Positions 25,287 through 33,490 of a stretch of DNA of 64,000 nt are shown here, piece by piece (the first letter of the stretch is position 1; each line of letters opens with the position of its first letter). The notes below the pieces were generated by a model, which saw only the letters and a list, made by a program, of their open reading frames with translations, ran no database searches and was not told where the DNA came from. This stretch comes from JACMLD01 sp044227095 (GTDB taxonomy: Bacteria; Bacteroidota; Bacteroidia; Chitinophagales; Chitinophagaceae): contig JBGAFV010000001.1 in the NCBI GenBank assembly GCA_044227095.1, positions 3,782,001-3,846,000 on the forward strand. The letters are read 5' to 3'. The translations under genes were made by a program, and so were the position numbers.

Positions 25287-27602
25287 TCAATTTTGCTTTG
25301 CTCCCTTCAACACCGATGCACCCGGAGATTTAACCCATTGCACACTTGCTTTTTTTGTTGTGGCAGAATTTGTTCCAACCTGAATAATAAATTCTCCTGA
25401 CTCCCAATCGTATTTCAAATCGCTGTTGTAAAATTTCAATTGTTGTGGTGTAATGGTAAAGCTTACTTCTTTTTTCTCCCCGGGCTGAAGGAAAATTTTT
25501 TTAAACCCTTTTAAATCTTTCACAGCACGGGTAACACTTGCTACCGGGTCTGTAATGTAAAGCTGTACTGTTTCTTCTCCGGCATATTTTCCAGTGTTGG
25601 TAACTGTTATAGTTGCAGTTAGTGTTTCGTCGCCGGCCAGATTGGTTTTATTCAGCAGCAAATCGCCATATTCAAAACTGGTATAACTAAGGCCATAACC
25701 AAACGGATACAATGGATCGTTTGAAATATCCATGTAATAAGATTTGAACTTGCCCGATCCATTTCCATCATACGGCCGACCGGTATTTTTATGGTTGTAG
25801 TAAATAGGAATCTGTCCAACACTTCTTGGAAATGTAGCTGTAATTTTTCCTGAAGGATTGTAATTGCCAAACAATACATCAGCTATAGCATTGCCTGCTT
25901 CTGTGCCCGGCGCCCATGCTTCAAGAATTGCATTTACATTGTCGTTTTCCCAGGTAAGTGTAAGCGGCCGGCCGTTGATTAATACCAGCACAACCGGTTT
26001 GCCTGTTTTAACTAAAGCTTTTAATAGATTTTTCTGGCTCTCAGGTATATTGATATCAGAGCGACTGGAAGATTCGCCACTCATATCTGCAGCCTCACCC
26101 AATACTGCTACAACAACATCGGCTTTATTAGCAGTAGCTATTGCTTCATCTATCAATGCTTCCGGTGATGCTTTGTCCAGTTCTACTTCTACACCAAGTG
26201 CGTTTGCGTTTTTCATTAGCATGGTATCATCTGTAATATTTGCACCTTTGGCATATAAAACGTTTACATTAGTGCCCGCCACGTTTTTTACACCATCCAT
26301 TACTGTTACAGATTGCTTCCAGTCGCCGGCAACTACCCATGTGCCCAGCATATTGCGCTGGTTATTGGCAAGCGGTCCAATCAATGCAATAGTGCCATTC
26401 TTTTTTAATGGCAGAAGCTGGTTGCTGTTTTTCAACAATACGCAAGAACGTGCTGCGGCTTCTCTTGCAAACTTCCTGTTTTCTGCGGTAAGAATTTCTT
26501 TAGCAGGTCTTGCTTCATCAATGTATTTATAAGGGTTATCAAACAAACCCAGTTTATATTTTGCTTCCAGTATCCTAAGGCAGGCCTGGTCAATTTGCGC
26601 CATTGTTATTTTTCCCTGTTGCAAAGATTTTTTTAGTGTGTTTAAAAAACCTTCTGCTACCATATCCATATCAAGCCCGGCTTTTAGTGCAAGTGCAGAA
26701 ACAGTTGGCAAATCTCCCACACCGTGGTTAATCATTTCGCTCAGCGAAGTATAATCAGACACTACAAAACCTTTAAAGCCCCATTGTTTGCGCAGCAGAT
26801 CGGTTAGCAACCATTTGTTACCGGTAGCAGGTACGCCATCAATTTCATTAAACGAACTCATTATGCTGCCAGCTCCTGCGTCTATTGCAGCTTTATACGG
26901 TGGAAGGTAATATTCATACATTTTAATGCGGCTCATATCAACTGTATTGTATTCTCGTCCTGCTTCTGCGCCACCATACAATGCAAAATGTTTTACACAA
27001 GCCATGATGTTATTGTTAGCAGAAAGATCTTTGCCCTGGTAACCTTTTACCATTGCTTTTGCTATCAGTCCGCCTAGATAAGGATCTTCTCCGCTGCCTT
27101 CAGAAATTCTCCCCCAACGTGCATCCCTTGCTATGTCTACCATTGGCGAAAATGCCCAGGCAAGTCCATCGGCACTTGCTTCAGTTGCCGCTATATGCGC
27201 CGTTTTTTCAATCATATCCAAATTCCAGGATGCAGAGAGGCCAAGCGGAATTGGAAAAACAGTTTTATGTCCATGAATAACATCAAGCCCAAAAATTAAA
27301 GGAATATGCAGGCGGGAGTTTTTAGTAGCAATATCCTGCGCTTGTCTTACTTTTTCTGGTCCCCAAATACCAAACAGGCCGCCAACAAATCCCTTGCGGA
27401 TATTTTCTTCTACGCCTTTGCTTACAACAGCGCCGGTTACGGCACCACCTGGCGTTACTAGGTTTAACTGGCCAATCTTTTCTTCAAGCGTCATTTTTGC
27501 AAGCAGGGCTTTTGCTTTTGCCTGGTAAGTTGTTTGCGCAAAAATTGACTGACTGGTTACCGAAAGTGCTGTTATTGCTAGGAGGACAAGATATCTTTTC
27601 AT
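25287..27602 (-). CDS. bglX: GH3 beta-glucosidase, secreted
   Basis: 771 residues. The signal peptide ends after IFAQ, so the enzyme is periplasmic or secreted. The N-terminal GH3 barrel has LIFGLDVIHGHKTVFPIPLG, the KHFALYGG signature and nucleophile D283 in FVVSDYTSLSEM. The second domain, with GEAADMSGESSSRSDI, should carry the acid/base region. A fibronectin-III-like domain closes the protein (YPFGYGLSYTSFEYGDL, TVTNTGKYAGEETVQLYI). The layout matches BglX, which removes terminal beta-linked glucose from oligosaccharides. It stands alone and is not adjacent to a SusC/D pair. Confidence 0.95.
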   Translation of the reverse strand: MKRYLVLLAITALSVTSQSIFAQTTYQAKAKALLAKMTLEEKIGQLNLVTPGGAVTGAVVSKGVEENIRKGFVGGLFGIWGPEKVRQAQDIATKNSRLHIPLIFGLDVIHGHKTVFPIPLGLSASWNLDMIEKTAHIAATEASADGLAWAFSPMVDIARDARWGRISEGSGEDPYLGGLIAKAMVKGYQGKDLSANNNIMACVKHFALYGGAEAGREYNTVDMSRIKMYEYYLPPYKAAIDAGAGSIMSSFNEIDGVPATGNKWLLTDLLRKQWGFKGFVVSDYTSLSEMINHGVGDLPTVSALALKAGLDMDMVAEGFLNTLKKSLQQGKITMAQIDQACLRILEAKYKLGLFDNPYKYIDEARPAKEILTAENRKFAREAAARSCVLLKNSNQLLPLKKNGTIALIGPLANNQRNMLGTWVVAGDWKQSVTVMDGVKNVAGTNVNVLYAKGANITDDTMLMKNANALGVEVELDKASPEALIDEAIATANKADVVVAVLGEAADMSGESSSRSDINIPESQKNLLKALVKTGKPVVLVLINGRPLTLTWENDNVNAILEAWAPGTEAGNAIADVLFGNYNPSGKITATFPRSVGQIPIYYNHKNTGRPYDGNGSGKFKSYYMDISNDPLYPFGYGLSYTSFEYGDLLLNKTNLAGDETLTATITVTNTGKYAGEETVQLYITDPVASVTRAVKDLKGFKKIFLQPGEKKEVSFTITPQQLKFYNSDLKYDWESGEFIIQVGTNSATTKKASVQWVKSPGASVLKGAKQN

Positions 27603-27751
27603 GGCAATCGTTTTCTGTTTTTACAATACACTATAGCAGGATAGTGTTATTGCAATGTTACCATTTACCTTTTAAATAACCGCCAATTTTCTTCTTGTTA
27701 ATACCGGGTAAATGCACTACAAAAAAAATGCCCCTGATTGCTGCAAACAAT

Positions 27752-27759
27752 TACTTTTG
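27752..27759 (+). promoter_or_regulatory. -7 box (TACTTTTG) upstream of the arginine-decarboxylase-type gene
   Basis: TACTTTTG matches TAnnTTTG exactly and is followed by TGCAG. No good -33 element is at 19 bp. It would leave a leader of about 75 bases. Confidence 0.5.
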
Positions 27760-27838
27760 TGCAGAAATAAAAACGCTACGGTATTTTAAACCAGCAATAG
27801 CAAAAAATATTCTTAACCCGTAATTACTGTTGCCTTAA

Positions 27839-29236
27839 ATGAACAATACTTATTTAGACCTGGTAAAACAAACATTTAATTTTCCCCAGGATGGTTTTGA
27901 AGTAAAAGACGATTACCTGCAGTTTAACGGCCTTGACATTAAGGCACTCATTGATAAATACGGAACACCACTGAAGCTTTCTTACCTGCCCAAAATTGGT
28001 ATGCAGATTAAGAAAGCAAAAAAAATGTTTGATACTGCTTTTAAAAAATACAAGTACACCGGCGAATACAATTATTGTTATTGCACCAAAAGCTCCCATT
28101 TTTCTTTTGTGGTAGAAGAGGCGTTGAAGCAGGATATTCACCTGGAAACTTCTTATGCTTACGATATTGAAATCATTAAGAAATTATACGCACGCAAAAA
28201 AATTACCAAAGACACTTATGTTATTTGCAACGGCTATAAACAAAAGCCTTATACCAGTCGCATAGCCCAACTGCTTAATAGCGGTTTTAAAAATGTAGTG
28301 CCAATATTGGATAACAAAGAAGAATTACAGGCGTATAAGAAAACTGTAAAAACTCCTTTTAAACTGGGTATCCGCGTTGCGGCTGAAGAAGAACCTAACT
28401 TTCCATTTTATACTTCACGACTTGGCTTCAGGCCTAGGGACATTTTGGAATTTTATGTAGATAAGATTGAAGGCAATGAAGATCGCTTTCAATTAAAGAT
28501 GCTCCATATTTTTTTAAACAAGGGTATTAAGGATGATATCTATTACTGGAGCGAATTGAATAAAGTCATCAACCTGTATTGCCAGTTAAAGAAAATTTGT
28601 CCAGAACTGGATTCTATCAATATAGGCGGCGGTTTCCCAATTAAACATTCCCTGGGTTTTGATTACGACTACCAGTTTATGATTAATGAAATTGTGCGCA
28701 ATATAAAAACTGCCTGTAAGAAAAGCAATGTGCCCATGCCAAATATATTTACAGAGTTTGGCAGTTATACAGTAGGAGAGAGCATGGCGCATATTTACAG
28801 TGTTATTGGACAGAAAATGCAGAACGACCGCGAAACATGGTACATGATTGATTCTTCTTTCATTACTACTTTGCCAGACACCTGGGGTATTGGCGAACGC
28901 TTTCTTATGCTACCGATTAATAAATGGAATGAAGAATATCATCGCGTAGTACTTGGTGGCATTACCTGCGATAGCCACGATTATTATGATTCTGAAGAAC
29001 ACATCAACGAAGTGTTTTTGCCAAAGCTAACCAATGGAGAAAACCTTGTTGTTGGATTTTTTCATACCGGTGCTTACCAGGATCAGATTAGTGGTTACGG
29101 CGGTATTAAACACTGTCTTATTCCATCGCCCAAGCACATTATTGTTGGTCACGATAAAAACGGCAAACTTGTAGATTGGGTGTATGCCAAAGAACAAACA
29201 GCGCAAAGTATGCTGAAGATTTTGGGGTATATGTAG
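27839..29236 (+). CDS. Group IV PLP-dependent decarboxylase, arginine decarboxylase type
   Basis: 465 residues. The fold-type III barrel is indicated by YCYCTKSSHFSFVVEEAL, where the PLP lysine of the family (usually in YxxKxN) falls near K86, and by INIGGGFPIKHSLGFDYDYQFM, the glycine-rich phosphate-binding loop. Later parts are FTEFGSYTVGESM, GGITCDSHDYYD and GFFHTGAYQDQISGYGG. Proteins of this length in Bacteroidota are usually called arginine decarboxylase, giving agmatine for polyamines. I cannot exclude a related amino acid as substrate, so no symbol is given. It is a single-gene unit. Confidence 0.85.
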   Translation: MNNTYLDLVKQTFNFPQDGFEVKDDYLQFNGLDIKALIDKYGTPLKLSYLPKIGMQIKKAKKMFDTAFKKYKYTGEYNYCYCTKSSHFSFVVEEALKQDIHLETSYAYDIEIIKKLYARKKITKDTYVICNGYKQKPYTSRIAQLLNSGFKNVVPILDNKEELQAYKKTVKTPFKLGIRVAAEEEPNFPFYTSRLGFRPRDILEFYVDKIEGNEDRFQLKMLHIFLNKGIKDDIYYWSELNKVINLYCQLKKICPELDSINIGGGFPIKHSLGFDYDYQFMINEIVRNIKTACKKSNVPMPNIFTEFGSYTVGESMAHIYSVIGQKMQNDRETWYMIDSSFITTLPDTWGIGERFLMLPINKWNEEYHRVVLGGITCDSHDYYDSEEHINEVFLPKLTNGENLVVGFFHTGAYQDQISGYGGIKHCLIPSPKHIIVGHDKNGKLVDWVYAKEQTAQSMLKILGYM

Positions 29237-29400
29237 ACACCGGCCCCCTAAATCCCCCAGTGGGGAACTTGGGTAAGTCTCAAATTAATTTTTCGGAACG
29301 ATGCTTTGCAGGAAGTTGAAATGATTTTAGTTACCAGCATGCGTACTTATTCAACGTAGTTTCTTGTCCACCCGGCTCGTGAAGGTTATTATGTTTCCAA

Positions 29401-29482
29401 AAGCCTGAAAGGCTTCAATAATAGTAACCACGGGTGTAACCCGTGGATCAGAAATAATGTTGGTAGCAACCCCGGAAGGGTT
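29401..29482. repeat. Three-hairpin intergenic module, copy 2
   Basis: AAGCCT-GAA-AGGCTT (29401-29415), CCACGGGT-GTA-ACCCGTGG (29428-29446) and AACCC-CGGAA-GGGTT (29468-29482). The order and length (82 bases) match copy 1 at 22526-22608 (83 bases). Stem changes are often compensatory (CCCCGGG against CCACGGG). Confidence 0.85.
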
Positions 29483-29516
29483 AAATCAACAATCACTAAT
29501 CTCAAATCAAAACACG

Positions 29517-29969
29517 ATGAAGACGATCTTACAGGTTATAGCATTCATTGCAATTGGTTATGTGTCCCATTCACAAACAACAGAAGATTCTGTAAAAGCA
29601 GCTGTAAAACTTTTGTTTGATGGCATGATAAACTCAGACGCCGCAAAAATTAAAAGTGCGTTTGCAGACAGTGCTATACTGCAAACCATTGGCAGAGTAA
29701 AAGGTGGGGGAGATGCGCTGAAGAATGAATCTATACAAGAGTTTGTTACTGCTATTAGCAGCATGCCAAAAGGTGCAGCAGACGAACGCATAACTTTTGA
29801 GACAATTAAAATAGACGGTCCATTAGCTTCTGTATGGACGCCGTATAAATTTTACTACAAAGGCCAGTTCAGTCATTGCGGTGTGGATTCTTATCAATTG
29901 GTAAGAATAAATGGCGTCTGGAAAATTCAGTATTTGATTGATACAAGAAGAAAACAGCCTTGTGAGTAA
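29517..29969 (+). CDS. Secreted NTF2-like (SnoaL/lumazine-binding) family protein
   Basis: 150 residues from ATG 29517. The longer frame from 29457 would add 20 residues with no signal character and overlap the repeat module, so it was rejected. A signal peptide (cleavage after SHSQ) precedes TTEDSVKAAVKLLFDGM and SDAAKIKSAFADSAILQTIG, then FETIKIDGPLASVWTPYKFYYKGQFSHCGVDSY, the cone-shaped NTF2 fold. Such proteins bind small ligands or act as periplasmic enzymes; no catalytic set is visible. It is convergent with argS across a fold-back repeat. Confidence 0.8.
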   Translation: MKTILQVIAFIAIGYVSHSQTTEDSVKAAVKLLFDGMINSDAAKIKSAFADSAILQTIGRVKGGGDALKNESIQEFVTAISSMPKGAADERITFETIKIDGPLASVWTPYKFYYKGQFSHCGVDSYQLVRINGVWKIQYLIDTRRKQPCE

Positions 29970-29974
29970 AGATC

Positions 29975-30178
29975 AGTTCGTAGTTCTCAGTTCGAAGTTC
30001 TATATGCAGAAAATCGTTACGATAACAATCTTTCATTCAATTCTTCATCTCTGCAATAATAGACTATGGCTATCAGCTATGCGTTTAAACTTGTATGTTC
30101 GCAATCAAATAGGCCTGCACAGATAGGTGCATCCCCGAATAGCAGGACTACGAACTATCGAACTCCGAACTAACGACT
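29975..30178. repeat. Inverted GTTCGTA-word element between convergent genes
   Basis: AGTTCGTAGT (29975-29984) and ACTACGAACT (30147-30156) form a perfect 10-bp inverted pair. Further AGTTC words on the left and GAACT words on the right (to 30178) extend both arms. It fills the gap between the NTF2-like gene and the end of argS. Confidence 0.8.
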
Positions 30179-30182
30179 TGTT

Positions 30183-31958
30183 TTACATTCTCTCCGGAAC
30201 TTTAATCCCTAACAATCCCATTGCAGATGAAATGATATTTGCCGTCATCTGGCATAAACGCAAACGCAATTGTTTTTTCTCTTCTGATTCTGCGCTGGCC
30301 ACTTTATGCTCTGTATAAAACGAGCTGAAGGTCTTTGCTACAGTGTAAACATAGTTGGCAATATGCGAAGGATTATAATCTGCTGCTGCCTGTTCAATAA
30401 TAACAGGGTATTGTTCCATTGTAACAATCAGTTCTTTTTCTAATGGTAATAATGGTGCCGTAAAACCAGCAAAAGCAGCAGGCATTTCTTTACGAAGGAT
30501 TGATTTTATTCTTGCGTGAATGAATTGTATAAACGGCCCAGTAAAACCCTGGAAATCTATACTCTCTTCAGGGTTGAACAACATTTTCTTTTTTGGATCT
30601 ACACGGAGCAGGAAAAATTTTAAAGCGCCAAGTCCAATTGTATCGTACAGTTCTTTTAATTCTGCTGCTGTAAAATCTTTTACTTTACCCAGTTCTTCTG
30701 TTTTTTGCTGAGATACGTTTACCATTTCGTCAATCATATCATCTGCATCTACCACAGTGCCTTCACGTGTTTTCATTCTGCCGCTGGGCAGTTCTACCAT
30801 TCCATAACTTAAATGATAAATACCATCAGCCGCAGGAAGTTCAAGTTTCTGGCAAATCAGTTTTAAAACTTTAAAGTGATAATCCTGTTCATTGCCTACA
30901 ACATAAATGCTTTTATCGCATTTGTATTCTTCATATTTTTTAACGGCAAGGCCAATGTCCTGCGTCATATAAACAGCAGTTCCATCACGGCGACGAACAA
31001 TTTTTTCATCAAGTCCATCAGCAGTTAAATCAATCCATACACTGCCATCTTCTTTTTGAAAAAAAACGCCTTTCTTCAAACCAAATTCTACAAGATCTTT
31101 ACCCAGCAGGTAAGTATTGCTTTCGTAATAAGTTTTATCAAAATCGCTTCCTATACGTTTATAGGTAACATCAAATCCTTCATACACCCAGTCATTCATT
31201 TTTTTCCAGAGATCAATCACTTCTGGTTTGCCTGCTTCCCAATCTACCAGCATCTGTTGTGCCTGCTGCATTATTGGTGCTTGCTTTTCAGCATCATCTT
31301 TATTAACACCTTTGGCAACCAGTTCTTCTACCTGTTTCTTTAGTTCTGCTCCAAACAGTACATAGTAATCACCAACAAAATGATCGCCTTTAATACCTGC
31401 ACTTTCCGGCGTAGCGCCGTTGGCAAACAGTTGCCATGCAATCATGCTCTTGCATATATGAATGCCCCTGTCGTTGGCAATGCAGGTTTTTACTACATCA
31501 TAACCATTTGCTTTTAAAATAGCAGCACTACTCCAACCCAAAAAATTATTGCGCAGATGCCCAAGGTGCAAAGGTTTATTGGTATTGGGCGATGAATATT
31601 CAACCATTACACGTTGTCCGTTTGCAGCTTGCTTTCCATAGTTAGCATTAACATAATTTTTTTCAAGCACCTGCAGCCAAAAGCTTTCTGCAACAGACAG
31701 GTTGAGAAATCCTTTTATAATATTATATGCTGAGAATAAATGCGGATAGTTTTGGGTTAAATACCCACCCAGTTCATTACCGGCAGCTTCCGGAGATTTT
31801 TTTAATTTTTTGATAAGCGAAAAAAGAACAATGGTGTAATCGCCTTCAAATTCTGGTTTGGTTTGGTTTACCTGGAAGTCTTTATCAGAAAAAGTTTGGT
31901 TGTATAATTTGGAAAGGCTCTCTGTTACTGTATCTCTTAATAATGCGGCTATTGACAT
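30183..31958 (-). CDS. argS: Arginyl-tRNA synthetase
   Basis: 591 residues from ATG 31958; the frame runs 26 codons further upstream, but the -7 box at 31978-31985 and the start MSIAALLRDTVTESLSKLY support this ATG. It charges tRNA-Arg. Domains: N-terminal Add-1 domain, class I Rossmann core with the HIGH-like HLGHLRNNFLGW, the KMSKS-equivalent region PSGRMKTREGT, and an all-helical C-terminal anticodon domain ending GLLGIKVPERM. It is a single-gene unit. Confidence 0.97.
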   Translation of the reverse strand: MSIAALLRDTVTESLSKLYNQTFSDKDFQVNQTKPEFEGDYTIVLFSLIKKLKKSPEAAGNELGGYLTQNYPHLFSAYNIIKGFLNLSVAESFWLQVLEKNYVNANYGKQAANGQRVMVEYSSPNTNKPLHLGHLRNNFLGWSSAAILKANGYDVVKTCIANDRGIHICKSMIAWQLFANGATPESAGIKGDHFVGDYYVLFGAELKKQVEELVAKGVNKDDAEKQAPIMQQAQQMLVDWEAGKPEVIDLWKKMNDWVYEGFDVTYKRIGSDFDKTYYESNTYLLGKDLVEFGLKKGVFFQKEDGSVWIDLTADGLDEKIVRRRDGTAVYMTQDIGLAVKKYEEYKCDKSIYVVGNEQDYHFKVLKLICQKLELPAADGIYHLSYGMVELPSGRMKTREGTVVDADDMIDEMVNVSQQKTEELGKVKDFTAAELKELYDTIGLGALKFFLLRVDPKKKMLFNPEESIDFQGFTGPFIQFIHARIKSILRKEMPAAFAGFTAPLLPLEKELIVTMEQYPVIIEQAAADYNPSHIANYVYTVAKTFSSFYTEHKVASAESEEKKQLRLRLCQMTANIISSAMGLLGIKVPERM

Positions 31959-31977
31959 ATTGTTGTTTCTGGGGCTG

Positions 31978-31985
31978 CAAAAATA
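31978..31985 (-). promoter_or_regulatory. -7 box (TATTTTTG) of argS
   Basis: On the minus strand it reads TATTTTTG followed by CAGCCC, an exact TAnnTTTG match 20 bases before the argS ATG. The -33 zone is occupied by the start of a fold-back repeat (32002-32253), and no TTTG stands there. Confidence 0.6.
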
Positions 31986-32001
31986 TGAAAAAACCCCTTT
32001 G

Positions 32002-32253
32002 AACCACGGAGGCACGAAGAACATTAAGATGCACAAAGGTTATTGGTAAGAAATTTCACGCAAAGAACGCAAAGGTGCTACGCACGCAAAGAAGCCACGA
32101 GCTGATAGCTACAAGCTGTTAGTGGATTCGAAGAAACGCACTGTGTATCGCCTTAATGGTTGTTGATATAAAAGTTTTTCGAAATAAATCCTGCGTCTTC
32201 ATTTTAATGTAAATAACTCAGTGCTTCTCTGCGTTCCCCGTGCCTCCGTGGTT
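32002..32253. repeat. Long inverted repeat with CTCTGTG-type words upstream of argS
   Basis: AACCACGGAGGCACG (32002-32016) and CGTGCCTCCGTGGTT (32239-32253) are a perfect 15-bp inverted pair. GAACGCA / TGCGTTC forms a second pair inside. The interior carries AGCT words (32099-32128). The same CTCTGTG...CTCCGTG phrase recurs at 38818-39066. Confidence 0.85.
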
Positions 32254-32275
32254 AAAGAAACTACAAGCTAAAAAA

Positions 32276-32298
32276 GCCGCATTACTGCGGCTCTGGAC
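32276..32298 (-). terminator. Orphan terminator-like hairpin upstream of argS
   Basis: On the minus strand: stem AGCCGCA / TGCGGCT with a four-base loop, followed by six T. No gene precedes it on that strand. A second hairpin, ATGCCTT / AAGGCAT, lies upstream in the same RNA (around 32338-32371), so a small RNA or an attenuator could end here. Confidence 0.55.
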
Positions 32299-32505
32299 GG
32301 ACAAACAGGATTTAAATGGTTTAGTGTTTGGAAGAGATGCCTTATTAAAAACCCTGAAAAAAAAGGCATAATGCTTCTACAGATGAATAAGGAAACAAAA
32401 AAGTTGTACTGGTTTTCGGGTATTTTAATGGTTAGTTAAGCATTTAACCTTTTAGCCAGAAGAATCATATTCAATAATTATCTTCGCGGCTGATAAAAAT
32501 AAATT

Positions 32506-32991
32506 GTGGTTCATAACCTTGTCACTAATGTTATAGATTTTTTTTATCAGCCTTTTAAAAAATGGCTGCCATTGCAAACTTTCCGTTATGCATCCTGCGG
32601 CGGAGCCAATACATTGCTGGGATTTCTTTTATATACTTTCAGTTATAAATTTCTTTTCAGGGAACAAGTTTTTAACCTGGGTTTTTATGCTTTTAAACCG
32701 CATATAGCTTCATTAATATTTTCATTTCTTATTAATTTTCCGGTTGGTTTTCTGCTAATGAAATATGTGGTGTTTGTAGATTCTAATATTCGCGGACGAG
32801 TACAACTGTTCCGTTACTTCTTTGTATTTGTATCGAACCTTTTTATTAATTACCTGCTGTTAAAACTATTGGTAGAGTATGTTCACCTGAATGCCATACT
32901 ATCGCAGGTAATTTCTACAGTGGTTGTTATTACCATTAGTTATTTATTGCAAAGGCATTTTACTTTTAAAGTTAGAGATGAGGCCCCCTAA
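32506..32991 (+). CDS. GtrA-like membrane protein
   Basis: 161 residues with four hydrophobic segments. The pattern TFRYASCGGANTLLGFLLYTFSY, ASLIFSFLINFPVGFLLMKYVVF and YLLQRHFTFKV matches the GtrA family, which is thought to help move polyprenyl-linked sugars across the inner membrane or assist surface-polysaccharide synthesis. The start is a GTG (32506); the frame has no ATG near the family start. A TATCTTCG box at 32479-32486 lies 19 bases before it and supports the choice. No glycosyltransferase gene is adjacent. Confidence 0.8.
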   Translation: MVHNLVTNVIDFFYQPFKKWLPLQTFRYASCGGANTLLGFLLYTFSYKFLFREQVFNLGFYAFKPHIASLIFSFLINFPVGFLLMKYVVFVDSNIRGRVQLFRYFFVFVSNLFINYLLLKLLVEYVHLNAILSQVISTVVVITISYLLQRHFTFKVRDEAP

Positions 32992-33065
32992 ATCCCCCGG
33001 TGGGGGACTTGGGTAAGTCGCGAATTAATAGTAAGCTGCTTTTTTCCAAAGACGCTATTTTATAA

Positions 33066-33289
33066 GATACCAGCAATAATTTTTCATGGGATCATCGTTG
33101 CCCGTCCGAATGGCTGGCCGGGCGGACGTCGCAATCACTTCATCTTTTGTATAAATGGCATCAGAACTCTTCTGCAAAATTGTTCAAACTATTTTAAACG
33201 ATTCCAAGTTGATGCTTAAAGTTCCTCTGTGTTGCCTTAGTTGAAGAGTGCGACGCAAGGATGACGAAATAAAAACCAATGCTGGTATC
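33066..33289. repeat. Nested inverted element between gtrA-like gene and dnaK
   Basis: GATACCAGCA (33066-33075) and TGCTGGTATC (33280-33289) are perfectly inverted. GTCGCA / TGCGAC (near 33129 and 33249-33254) pair inside. 33068-33101 is a copy of the repeat at 25009-25043, and 33241-33259 is, with one mismatch, the complement of 2225-2243. Confidence 0.75.
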
Positions 33290-33355
33290 CAAATTTGTCA
33301 TGCAAAAGCAGATTTTCATGCCAGTTTAAAGAAAATGTGACATATCAGACTTTTA

Positions 33356-33410
33356 TAGCCAATGGCTAAAAGCTAATAGCTAGCAGCTTTCCCGCTAACA
33401 GCAAATGGCT
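33356..33410 (+). repeat. Period-7 GCTAA/AGCT array upstream of dnaK
   Basis: Heptamer words GGCTAAA, AGCTAAT, AGCTAGC, AGCTTTC and relatives, flanked by AGCCAATGGCT and CAAATGGCT. It belongs to the same word family as 17751-17790. Confidence 0.75.
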
Positions 33411-33443
33411 TCTTCATCTGCCAATTTTTCATTTTTCCCGGCA

Positions 33444-33458
33444 TGGCATAATGATTGA
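33444..33458 (+). promoter_or_regulatory. Sigma-54-like sequence upstream of dnaK
   Basis: TGGCATAATGATTGA has the GG-N10-G spacing of -24/-12 promoters, but the last doublet is GA instead of GC. It lies 33 bases before the dnaK ATG. I see no TAnnTTTG box in this stretch. Tentative. Confidence 0.3.
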
Positions 33459-33490
33459 CAATCAAACGTGAACATTAAATTCAAAATAAA

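Noticed and set aside
25864..26532. 222-codon plus-strand frame
   Set aside because: It is opposite the GH3 gene, whose domains are continuous.
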